DNA from: Fibrobacteres bacterium CG2_30_45_31
Lineage (GTDB): Bacteria; Fibrobacterota; Fibrobacteria; Fibrobacterales; Fibrobacteraceae
NCBI GenBank assembly: GCA_001873075.1
Contig: MNYL01000192.1
Location: forward strand, 1-35,296
Length of the DNA stretch: 35,296 bases
Reading direction: 5' to 3'
Numbering within the stretch: the first letter of the stretch is position 1; each line of letters starts with the position of its first letter. The notes under the pieces were generated by a model. The model was not told the DNA's origin. It did no database searches and saw only the letters and a program-made list of their open reading frames with translations. Of this stretch, positions 25,589-33,397 are shown piece after piece. The position numbers were made by a program, and so were the translations under genes.

Positions 25589-26092
25589 TTTTACCTCAAT
25601 AGAACAAGTATTAACCTATAACGGTAGAAATTATTTGAAGTGTCTGAGACTACATTTTTTTAGTGAAAAAGAATTTCCGCGTTCTCTATTCACGAAAAAC
25701 ATCGTTTTGAATTTGGTTCGACAAGTATCCATCTCTTTTCGCTCTGTCATAGAGGAATTTGTATATAAAAATTCTTTTTTTGTTGGTTTGCCTCCCTTTA
25801 ATGGCACTTGCACAAAATACCCTTACCGCGGCAGTCAGATTGCCATCGCAGGCACCAATGAGGTCATGGTGGATGGCGATTATTTATGGTACACCGACAC
25901 TTCTGGGACAATAGCAAATAAATTTTTACATATGGACACGCTTTTTTATGCGTCGTAATTCATTTTGTTGACGTTTTATCCATGACTTTTTTTAGTTTTT
26001 CTGCCATGGGGGGCATTTGATTTTATTTTAAGCAGGTCTTATGGCCGTTAATGGCTAGTTATAATCGATGGGTATAACCACAAGGATTGTCT
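25589..26092 (+). other. Region between the sugar kinase and GH30 genes
   Basis: This 504-base divergent gap is AT-rich. It contains a probable decayed exported-protein gene (25759-25958, listed separately). TATAAT at 26060-26065 lies about 27 bases before the GH30 start but has no good -35 partner at 17 bases. No repeat end or tRNA was seen. Confidence 0.4.
25759..25958 (+). pseudogene. Possible frameshifted remnant of a small secreted protein gene
   Basis: From TTG 25759, preceded by AGAGGA, one frame reads as a signal peptide (YIKILFLLVCLPLMALAQN) but soon loses sense and stops at TAG 25915-25917. A second frame over the same stretch continues with a coding-like sequence (YPYRGSQIAIAGTNEVMVDG...) to TAA 25956-25958. 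The two could be halves of one gene joined by a frameshift near 25820-25850. No family is recognised. Chance is possible because the region is short. Confidence 0.3.
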
Positions 26093-28273
26093 ATGACATC
26101 AATGATACGGATAAAAACAACTACGTTATTGTGGCTATTGATAAGTATTCCTTTGTTTGCCGCAAATGTTGGAATTGATCTCAGTAGCGAAAAACAAAAG
26201 ATCACAGGCTTTGGTGGCATGAATTTTCCGCGTTGGATTGCAGATCTTACTGAGGCGCAGGCAGACAAAGCTTTTGGTGTGGGCGATGGCAAAATAGGTC
26301 TTTCTGTTTTGCGTATCAGTGTTGCTCCTGTGGAAAGTGACTGGAGCAAAGAAGTGACTACCGCTAAACGTGCGGTAAGTTATGGGGCTTCCGTATTTGG
26401 GACCCCTTGGTCACCTCCTGCTTCCATGAAAACTAATGGTAACATCGTAAAGGGTGAACTGAAGACGAGTTCCTATGCTGATTATGCTACATACTTATCA
26501 AAATTTGTGAATTACATGAGTACAAATGGAGTGGATTTGTATGGAATTTCCATTCAGAATGAGCCGGACTGGTTACCTGATTATGAATCCTGTGGCTGGA
26601 GTGCGACTCAGATTTACAATTTCATCAAAAACAATGCGGGTGTTATTCCCACAAAGGTTATTGCTGCGGAAGGGTTGGGCTTTAACAAGGCTCTTACCGA
26701 TCCTGTTTTAAATGATGCGACTGCTGCGGCAAATATTGACATTGTGGCGGGGCATTTATACGGAACCACTCCTTCTGATTATCCGCTTGCCCGTAATAAG
26801 GGTAAAGAGATTTGGATGACGGAACATTACACTACCAGTGATATCAGCGCGAATTTATGGCCGGAAGCACTTGAGGTGGGCAAAGAAATTCATAATGGCA
26901 TGGTGAGTTATTATAACGCTTATATCTGGTGGTATATCCGCAGAAGTTACGGCTTGATCACAGAAGATGGCAATGTCTCAAAAAGAGGCTATGTGATGAG
27001 CCACTTTTCAAGATTTGTGCGTCCGGGTTATGTGCGTGTAGATGTTAACGCCACGCCGGCCACCAACGTTTTAGCTTCCGCTTACACCAAAGATGGCAAT
27101 CTGGTGGTTGTCCTCACCAACTCGAACTCTTCTACCAGTAACTTAACGTTTGATATAAAAAATGCAACGACTAGTGTTACTTCTTTCAAAAAGTACACAA
27201 CGTCTTCGAGCAAGAATGTCAGTGATGATGGTTCTGTTGCGGTAACCAATGGAACGTTTAGCGTATCGCTGGATGCCTCCAGTATCACCACCTTGGTTTT
27301 CACTGCCCCTCTGGGGACACCCACTGTGGCTATTACTGCGCCTGTGAGTAACGCAAGTTATGAAGCTCCCGCTACAGTTGAAATCGCAGCCACTGCGACT
27401 GACCCCGATGGCACCATCTCCAAAGTGGAATTTTATAACGGAACGACCAAATTAGGGGAGGATGCCACATCGCCCTATACATATTCCTGGACAAATGTAG
27501 CTGAAGGCTCCTATTCCATTACGGCGGTCGCTACAGACAATGAGGGTAAGACGGCGACATCATCAGCGGTAACTATTCAAGTCCATATTCCCCAGGCTCC
27601 CTATAGTGGCACATCATGGACAATTCCGGGAACCATCGAAGCTGAAAATTTCGACGTGGGCGGTGAAGGTGTAGCTTATCAGGACAACGAAACAGAAAAC
27701 AGGGGCGGAGCCTACCGCACAGACGAAGGGGTTGACATTGAAGGGGATGCCACCAATGGATACATGGTTGGCTACACAATTACTGGTGAATGGCTGGAGT
27801 ACACGGTGAACGTGGAGAATGCGGGTACCTACATATGGAAAGCCAACGTGGCCTCCGGCGGTTCCACAGGAGCCTTCCATCTGCTTATTGACGATGTTGC
27901 TATCACGGACACCGTTAGCGTTCCTAACACTGGCAGCTATACTACTTATACCACTGTGACCGATACAACCCCGGCTCTTACCGCTGGTAACCACGTTATG
28001 CGTCTTGTGGTGGACGGAGACTACTTCAACATGGACTGGATCACCTTCTCGAATGGAACTGTTTCCATTAAACCGGAATTAGCGGACAAATGGTTGCATA
28101 ATTCGGGAACTTACCAGGTTTATAATCCTCTGGGAGTGTTTCTCGGCTCTGTAAATCTCGCTGCAGGGGAAAGCATTGAGAAACAAGTCGGGCGACTGAC
28201 TTCACAATCCGGGACATTCCTCGTTAAAGCAAAAAATAGTAGTAAGTCCTATTTGATCCACGTCCGTAAATAG
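26093..28273 (+). CDS. Secreted GH30 glucuronoxylanase with Ig-like domain, CBM6 and C-terminal tail
   Basis: This 726-residue enzyme has a signal peptide to about residue 24, then the GH30 barrel and side beta-domain (about 25-405) with GFGGMNFPRW, SIQNEPDW (acid/base Glu157) and WMTEHYT (nucleophile Glu244). The sequence style is that of subfamily 8 glucuronoxylanases, which cut xylan next to methylglucuronic acid side groups. A bacterial Ig-like module (about 410-500) and CBM6 (about 508-650, with GEWLEYTVNV and FNMDWITF) follow. The tail YQVYNPLGVFLGSV...GTFLVKAKN matches the GH5 and GH54 neighbours. ATG 26093 is chosen because AAGGA lies six bases upstream; TTG 26087 is less likely. Confidence 0.92.
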   Translation: MTSMIRIKTTTLLWLLISIPLFAANVGIDLSSEKQKITGFGGMNFPRWIADLTEAQADKAFGVGDGKIGLSVLRISVAPVESDWSKEVTTAKRAVSYGASVFGTPWSPPASMKTNGNIVKGELKTSSYADYATYLSKFVNYMSTNGVDLYGISIQNEPDWLPDYESCGWSATQIYNFIKNNAGVIPTKVIAAEGLGFNKALTDPVLNDATAAANIDIVAGHLYGTTPSDYPLARNKGKEIWMTEHYTTSDISANLWPEALEVGKEIHNGMVSYYNAYIWWYIRRSYGLITEDGNVSKRGYVMSHFSRFVRPGYVRVDVNATPATNVLASAYTKDGNLVVVLTNSNSSTSNLTFDIKNATTSVTSFKKYTTSSSKNVSDDGSVAVTNGTFSVSLDASSITTLVFTAPLGTPTVAITAPVSNASYEAPATVEIAATATDPDGTISKVEFYNGTTKLGEDATSPYTYSWTNVAEGSYSITAVATDNEGKTATSSAVTIQVHIPQAPYSGTSWTIPGTIEAENFDVGGEGVAYQDNETENRGGAYRTDEGVDIEGDATNGYMVGYTITGEWLEYTVNVENAGTYIWKANVASGGSTGAFHLLIDDVAITDTVSVPNTGSYTTYTTVTDTTPALTAGNHVMRLVVDGDYFNMDWITFSNGTVSIKPELADKWLHNSGTYQVYNPLGVFLGSVNLAAGESIEKQVGRLTSQSGTFLVKAKNSSKSYLIHVRK

Positions 28274-28476
28274 TCGTTCCTTAAGAAGTCTGTCAGCCCA
28301 ATAAAATCAAAGGAAAATGATTAAAAATACAGTCAAAAATATGCAAGTTTTGTATTGTAGTGTCAAAATCCTTGCAGATAATTTGTATGTATCAACCATT
28401 CAGAACAACCCCCCTAGCGTACTCTTTTTCCCAGACTGGAAGAACAGCTTGACAGAAAACATCAGGGACTCCCCGG

Positions 28477-28616
28477 ATTCTCATCCCGGACGTGCCAAAA
28501 AAAGCAACAGCTATTATCAGAAAAGGAAACTACACAACCTGTTTTGTAAGCGCGCAGGCATAGAGCCGACAATCGGGCACCTGAAATCGGATTACAGGCT
28601 GGGACGCCATTTTTAG
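28477..28616 (+). pseudogene. C-terminal fragment of an IS5-family transposase
   Basis: The translated segment SHPGRAKKSNSYYQKRKLHN and the following CKRAGIEPTIGHLKSDYRLGR are typical of the last third of IS5-like transposases (R-R-AGIEPxIGHLKxDxRLGRNF). The frame stops in a TAG that lies within the element's terminal repeat, just where the family normally continues with a further 40 or so residues. The 5' two-thirds of the gene and the left terminus are missing. It is inactive. Confidence 0.75.
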
Positions 28617-28624
28617 AGGTGCCC
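28607..28624 (+). repeat. Right terminal repeat attached to the transposase remnant
   Basis: CCATTTTTAGAGGTGCCC matches the right end of the 161-bp element at 14041-14201 (one base different over 18). Its direct attachment to transposase sequence identifies the whole dispersed repeat family as insertion-sequence ends. It lacks the upstream palindromic TTTGCG-GT-CGCAAA part, consistent with an internal deletion. Confidence 0.7.
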
Positions 28625-28787
28625 TTATTTCTTTCGTTCCGCGTCAATCTCCTTTCTGCATTTTATTTGATCCAAACGATACGTGCTGCTTTAATGTCTA
28701 GGGATCAATTTCCCGTAGCTTCGTGCGTGGGTAGTTCTTTGTCCGGCTTTGAGATTTTTGAAATCAGTAATTTAGCGGTTTCAGCCC

Positions 28788-28809
28788 ATTTTTTTGACGT
28801 CAAAAAAAT
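28788..28809. promoter_or_regulatory. Perfect 22-bp palindrome, possible operator
   Basis: The sequence is A, seven T, GACGTC, seven A, T, a perfect dyad. It lies about 145 bases before the GH5 start codon. It could be a protein-binding site or a cruciform-prone tract; no T-run asymmetry or G+C stem suggests a terminator. Confidence 0.35.
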
Positions 28810-28952
28810 CCTGCAATGGATAGACCTTCTTATGGATGAATTGACAATGAAAGTTTAGTTCCTCCCTTAAATACTCGTTTTTTTAAGAGGTATTTTAAGA
28901 ACTGTAAAATCGCTTAGTGGGGCGGGTGGCCCTGCTTATAAAGGGTAGCCCT

Positions 28953-30644
28953 ATGGGTGTTTCAAAAGTTTTGGCAATTACGGCTGTGGTGTGCTTGAAT
29001 GCGTTTGCGACAACCAATCAATTCCGTGGCGTTAATTGGGCTGATAAGCGAGATAACTTCGTTTCGGATGTACTCTTAGTGTCTGGAATCTCGTTTACTG
29101 ATACTTATGAATCAGCCTCCGTCATCGCGGAACGTGTCGTTGGAGAGTTCGTTAGATTGCTAGGAACCAATAGCGTGCGTTTGCCTATCAACGAGCCAAC
29201 CGTTTCCTCTTTCTGGAGTACTTATACCGGAGTGATTGATGTTGCGTTGACCAAGGGACGCGTAGTGCTCGGCTACTGGGGGCCAAGTCAGCCTTCAGGC
29301 CCCAAGAGTATGGATGATTTTTGGGCTATGTGGGCAAAAGTCGTAAAGGCTTATGGAGGCAACCCTAATGCCTATTTTGAAATTTTCAATGAACCGCATA
29401 TGTACAAGGCTGATGAATTGCGAAGCCTTTATGCTACTTGGCTTGAAAAGTTCCCGGAAGTTCCTCGGGATCATGTTATTCTAGATGGTTCCGGTTTGGC
29501 ATGGAACATTCCAGATATTGCCGATGATAGTCGCTTTGATGGATGCTTTTTTGCCGTTCATGATTATTCTTTCTGGGCAAGCATAGAAACCGAATCGGGC
29601 TGGAGAAATCATTTTAAGGGCTTAGTGGGAAAATACTCGGATCGTACTATTTGCACGGAATGGGGCGGCCCTATGGGAGCGGGTTCCAAAAATGGCGTTT
29701 ATTATGATTCGATGGATTACAACCAGTCTTCGAGCAACTTCTTTATGGCTTACATCCGCGGCATGACGGAGCAACTCCGCGAGTGGCAAATGGGCAGCTT
29801 CTATTGGGTTGGCCTTAGAGATGGCGACTGGTACAGCATGACAAAGCGCACGGGCGAGGGCGATAATATAAAACTTGAAATTGTGAACCAGTCCGGAGTT
29901 GACCGGATGCATTATTCTTGGACTGATACGGTGGAGGTTGTCTCCTTAGTTCAAGAACCCTACGAAGGCGAGCCTGCATTGATTCCCGGCAAAATTCAGA
30001 TTGAAAACTATGATTTGGGGGGTAACCAAGTTTCGTACTACGATAAGGATGCCGATAATAAAGGTGGCGAATACCGCAAAGATGGAGTTGATATTACAAA
30101 GGATTCTACAGGGAACTATATCGTTGGCTATACGGAAGCTGGCGAATGGCTGGAATATACGGTGAATGTGAAAGCGAAAGGAATGTACAAGGTCTCCGCC
30201 CGCGTATCTTCTGGTTCGGACAATTCCTCGTTTATTTTGTTCATAGACGGCAAAGCCATTTCGGACACGATTAAAGTTCCCAATGGTGGAAATTGGACTG
30301 ATTATACGGAAGTCTTAGGAAAAACGTTAGAAATTGCAGAAGGTTCTCACGTGCTGAAAATTCTGATTACAGGAAACTATGTTAATATGGACTGGATCGA
30401 ATTCAAGGACAACGCAATGACAAACATCGAAAATCGCCCAGCCTTTAAGAAAGGTACTGATAGCGGACAATTGACGTATGATGTTTTTGACTTCTGTGGC
30501 AAGTATCTGGGAATGTTTAAGTCTTCTGCACAAATTAATTTATCCAAAGGGGCACAAGAAATTGTCCGCAAGTCTGGAATCTACTTGGTAAAATCCCGGA
30601 ATAGGTCAGAAATTTATAAGATTTCTGTCATAAAAGAAAATTGA
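28953..30644 (+). CDS. Secreted GH5 cellulase-family glycoside hydrolase with CBM6 and C-terminal tail
   Basis: This is a 563-residue enzyme with a short signal peptide (to about residue 19). The GH5 barrel (about 22-330) shows EIFNEPH with acid/base Glu147 and ICTEWGGP with nucleophile Glu236, plus VRLPINEP in strand 2. CBM6 (about 348-480) contains GEWLEYTVNV and VNMDWIEF. The tail YDVFDFCGKYLGMF...GIYLVKSRN matches the GH30 and GH54 enzymes. GH5 covers beta-1,4-glucanases, mannanases and xylanases, and the CBM6 plus xylan-active neighbours do not settle the substrate. ATG 28953 has AAGGG seven bases upstream and is preferred to GTG 28917. Confidence 0.9.
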   Translation: MGVSKVLAITAVVCLNAFATTNQFRGVNWADKRDNFVSDVLLVSGISFTDTYESASVIAERVVGEFVRLLGTNSVRLPINEPTVSSFWSTYTGVIDVALTKGRVVLGYWGPSQPSGPKSMDDFWAMWAKVVKAYGGNPNAYFEIFNEPHMYKADELRSLYATWLEKFPEVPRDHVILDGSGLAWNIPDIADDSRFDGCFFAVHDYSFWASIETESGWRNHFKGLVGKYSDRTICTEWGGPMGAGSKNGVYYDSMDYNQSSSNFFMAYIRGMTEQLREWQMGSFYWVGLRDGDWYSMTKRTGEGDNIKLEIVNQSGVDRMHYSWTDTVEVVSLVQEPYEGEPALIPGKIQIENYDLGGNQVSYYDKDADNKGGEYRKDGVDITKDSTGNYIVGYTEAGEWLEYTVNVKAKGMYKVSARVSSGSDNSSFILFIDGKAISDTIKVPNGGNWTDYTEVLGKTLEIAEGSHVLKILITGNYVNMDWIEFKDNAMTNIENRPAFKKGTDSGQLTYDVFDFCGKYLGMFKSSAQINLSKGAQEIVRKSGIYLVKSRNRSEIYKISVIKEN

Positions 30645-30780
30645 TATCATGCTTGGATTCAAATAGTTAGGAATCCGAAGCAAAACGTATTTGCTGAAAG
30701 ATCGGCTTATGCAATGTGTTTTGGATAATGACTTTTTAAGGGGCAACTAAATAAGTTTTCAAAGTTCTTGTAAAAAAATA

Positions 30781-30813
30781 AACGCCTCTTGATTTTCAAA
30801 GGCGTTCTTTTTT
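30781..30813 (+). terminator. Rho-independent terminator
   Basis: AACGCCT and AGGCGTT form seven pairs, stacked after one bulged C on an inner TTGA/TCAA stem with a three-base loop, followed by C and a run of six T (30808-30813). AAAAAAATA on the left makes it potentially bidirectional. It lies about 137 bases after the GH5 stop. Confidence 0.85.
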
Positions 30814-30895
30814 GTGTACTGCTTTCAATAGAAAATATTTTTAGGCCTTCTCTTATATGATTTTTTGAAATCTGGTATTAACAACAAATTTAATA

Positions 30896-30926
30896 AAAGA
30901 AGGCTATCCACTGGATAGCCTTCTTT
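30896..30926. terminator. Second perfect hairpin, possible terminator
   Basis: AAAGAAGGCTATCC (30896-30909) and GGATAGCCTTCTTT (30913-30926) form a 14-pair perfect stem with a three-base ACT loop. The symmetric A-start and T-end could terminate in either direction. There is no gene between it and the first terminator 80 bases upstream. Confidence 0.6.
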
Positions 30927-31342
30927 GGGATGGGAGAGAGAGTCGTATGGAAGAAACACCCGCCAAAAATATTATAAAATGTTAATCTTTTTGCTTATTT
31001 GAGCAACTAAACCAAAACTTTTAGAAGCACTTTAAGAACACTCAAATAATATATCACCATGAAATGTCTAAAAAATCAGAATGTAGATTTTGTTGTTGAT
31101 GATTTATCCACAGCACATCGTTGACTGATTTATTTCTCTTATTTTAGAATAAATCTTGATGGAATGAAACCAATTTGATTTTTAAAATATGTTCCCTTTT
31201 TTCATGAAATACATAGAAACTCTGCATTAACGGTCCCGTGAACTAAAATATTCACTGTTATTGTTGAACCATTGAATATGTACTTTTCAGAGTATTCATA
31301 TTGTGAATTATGGATAATTTGTCCGTAATGTTTTTTGCTGTA

Positions 31343-31371
31343 TTGTCACACTCAACACGGAAAAATATAAA
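31343..31371 (+). promoter_or_regulatory. Sigma70-type promoter of the GH54 gene
   Basis: TTGTCA (31343-31348) and TATAAA (31366-31371) are spaced by 17 bases, 56 bases before the ATG. An AACTAACCGT motif (31370-31379) lies immediately downstream of the -10 box and matches the sequence at the tetR start. An imperfect dyad (TATAAACT ... AGTTATA) surrounds it. Confidence 0.6.
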
Positions 31372-31426
31372 CTAACCGTGGAGTTATATATAATGCAAGA
31401 TTATATGTTATAATCCGAGGATTGAT

Positions 31427-33298
31427 ATGAATAATGATAAGCAGAGTCAATTACGTTGGCTGTTTTTCTTTGTAATGACAGGCATAGTTTTTCAATACAA
31501 CGTAACTGCTGGGACTGGGCCGTGCGACATTTATGCATCGGCAAATACACCCTGCGTTGCTGCTTATAGTACGGTAAGAGCTCTTTACGGTAACTACAGT
31601 GGGAATCTCTACCAAGTGAGACGCATTTCTGACAATGCGACCAAGAACATTACTCCTCTGTCAGCAGGAGGTGCGGCCAATGCCGCCGCGCAAGATGCTT
31701 TCTGTTCTGGAAAATCCTCCTGCACCATTTCGATTATTTATGATCAGACGGGTAATGGCAATAATCTTACCAAGGCACCGGGCGGAAGTGAGATTTATGG
31801 CTCAGAAGATGATATTGAGGCTGTTGCCGATTCGCTCCCTGTCTATATTAACGGAAACAAGGCCTATGGGGTTCATGTCACCCCAGGTTCCTGCTGGACA
31901 TGCGGCGGTCAAGTAGGTTACCGAACCACTACATCCAAGGGGATCGCTACGGGCGATAGTCCAGAGACTACTTATATGGTGACTGACGGCACCTACTACA
32001 ATGGTTCTTGCTGCTTTGACTTTGGGAACGCTTTGATGACACCCACTGCGGGTGCCAATGGTTCGATGGATGCCATTTATTTTGGAAGTTGTGACTGGTG
32101 GGACACGGGTGCTGGCGATGGTCCTTGGATCATGGCGGACCTTGAATCGGGTGTGTATAATATGGACGGTGTCGCTAAAGCCAATAACAGTAAAGATATT
32201 TCATTGCCCTACCCGTTTGTCACGGCAATGCTCAAGAGTAATTCGAACGGTGCAACCACTGGCGGCCCATTCACAATCAAGGGTGGAAATGCGAAGTCGG
32301 GATCTCTCCAGACGATGTGGGACGGGGCGCGCCCCACGAACTATGCCGTCATGCACAAGGGAGGGGGCGTTGTCCTTGGAATTGGCGGTGATAACAGCAG
32401 TACGGCAAAAGGGAATTTCTATGAGGGTGTCTTGACGAGTGGCTACGCAACCACTGCTACGGATAATGCTATCCAGGCGAACATTGTGGCTGCCCGCTAT
32501 GGCGAAACCACTACTGTGATATTAAGTTCTTCTAGCACCACATCCTCTTCCAGCGTTGAATCTTCTTCCAGCACAGTGTATTCTTCTAGTGTTCAGGGGT
32601 CTAGTAGCAGTTCGGCTATTGCGGAAATTGCCTACAGCGTGGCCAATATTCCAGGAACCATTCAAGCCGAGAATTATAATATTGGCGGTGAAGGCGTGTC
32701 TTATCATGACACTGAAACAGGGAATAGCGGAAGCCTCTACCGCACAGATAACGTGGACATAGATACTGTGACGGTCGGTGGTTATACTTTGGGTTGGCTT
32801 GTTGCTGGGGAATGGACTGAATATACGGTCAATAGCACTACCGCTGGAACGTTGGCTTTCCATGCCAGGGTCGCCTCTGGAGGAGACGGAGGAGCTTTCC
32901 ATCTGGAATTAGACGGCAGTCCTATCACTTCTTCGATTTCGGTTCCCAATACGGGTAGCTATACCACTTATCAGACCATTGACGGAGAGGTCAGCGGGTT
33001 GATTCCGAGCTCCCATATGTTGCGGATTGTAATTGATTCTTCTTATTTCAATATTGATTGGATTCAATTTGGAGACGCTAATGTTTCCATTGGGTCAGTC
33101 CAAAATTTTAGAACAATGGAAATTCGTGAGTATCAGGTATTTGATTTGGATGGAAAATATCTGGGGATGGTGACGGCTAGTGATTATCTGGATATTCGCT
33201 CTGCACTGAGAAAGAAATTTCCTCAGCCCGGCGTGTATATTGTACGGTATCGCTTACGGGGGAAGACTACGCAAAATCTGGTGGTGAATTCCAAATAG
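31427..33298 (+). CDS. Secreted GH54 alpha-L-arabinofuranosidase with Ser linker, CBM6 and C-terminal tail
   Basis: This 623-residue protein has a signal peptide to about residue 28 and then a GH54 catalytic domain (about 31-365), opening GPCDIYASANTPCVAAYST and containing IIYDQTGNGNNLT, NGSCCFDFGNA and GDGPWIMADLE. By comparison with the recalled Aspergillus AbfB sequence, nucleophile Glu240 and acid/base Asp322 (GIGGDNS) are both conserved. Paired cysteines also match. A Ser-rich linker (about 367-397) leads to CBM6 (about 408-545), which replaces the CBM42 of fungal GH54 enzymes, and then to the tail YQVFDLDGKYLGMV...GVYIVRYRL. It should release arabinose from arabinoxylan or arabinan. GAGG lies upstream of the ATG. 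Confidence 0.93.
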   Translation: MNNDKQSQLRWLFFFVMTGIVFQYNVTAGTGPCDIYASANTPCVAAYSTVRALYGNYSGNLYQVRRISDNATKNITPLSAGGAANAAAQDAFCSGKSSCTISIIYDQTGNGNNLTKAPGGSEIYGSEDDIEAVADSLPVYINGNKAYGVHVTPGSCWTCGGQVGYRTTTSKGIATGDSPETTYMVTDGTYYNGSCCFDFGNALMTPTAGANGSMDAIYFGSCDWWDTGAGDGPWIMADLESGVYNMDGVAKANNSKDISLPYPFVTAMLKSNSNGATTGGPFTIKGGNAKSGSLQTMWDGARPTNYAVMHKGGGVVLGIGGDNSSTAKGNFYEGVLTSGYATTATDNAIQANIVAARYGETTTVILSSSSTTSSSSVESSSSTVYSSSVQGSSSSSAIAEIAYSVANIPGTIQAENYNIGGEGVSYHDTETGNSGSLYRTDNVDIDTVTVGGYTLGWLVAGEWTEYTVNSTTAGTLAFHARVASGGDGGAFHLELDGSPITSSISVPNTGSYTTYQTIDGEVSGLIPSSHMLRIVIDSSYFNIDWIQFGDANVSIGSVQNFRTMEIREYQVFDLDGKYLGMVTASDYLDIRSALRKKFPQPGVYIVRYRLRGKTTQNLVVNSK

Positions 33299-33363
33299 TT
33301 GTTGGGGTGAGATGGAACATGCCATCTATGAGGGATCAGAGTCACTAAGCGCTGAAGCACAAG

Positions 33364-33396
33364 TTTGCGGTCGCAAACCAATTTTTAGAGGTGCCC
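33364..33396 (+). repeat. Solo IS5-like right end, identical to the MITE end
   Basis: All 33 bases match 14169-14201, including the palindromic TTTGCG-GT-CGCAAA and the AATTTTTAGAGGTGCCC terminus. It lies between the convergent GH54 and cysteine-rich protein genes and ends one base before the latter's stop region. No left end or transposase sequence is nearby. Confidence 0.8.
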
Positions 33397-33397
33397 C

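Larger units (their letters stand above)
28274..28952 (+). other. Region between GH30 and GH5 genes with IS remnant
   Basis: This 679-base stretch contains a truncated transposase end abutting an insertion-sequence terminus (28477-28624), a frame of 79 codons at 28619-28858 that starts inside the terminus and has no recognisable domain, and a perfect palindrome (28788-28809). An imperfect AT-rich inverted repeat lies around 28865-28900. No complete gene is visible. Confidence 0.5.
30645..31426 (+). other. Long AT-rich intergenic region between GH5 and GH54
   Basis: This 782-base gap has no open frame of note. It holds two strong hairpins (30781-30813 and 30896-30926) and, near the right end, a promoter for the GH54 gene. 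The middle (about 30940-31330) is strongly AT-rich with no clear gene; a small RNA cannot be excluded. No insertion-sequence end of the family seen elsewhere was found. Confidence 0.5.

Noticed and set aside
28619..28858. A 79-codon frame after the IS remnant
   Set aside because: It begins inside the terminal repeat, lacks a ribosome binding site and shows no recognisable domain; kept only as a note in the intergenic entry.
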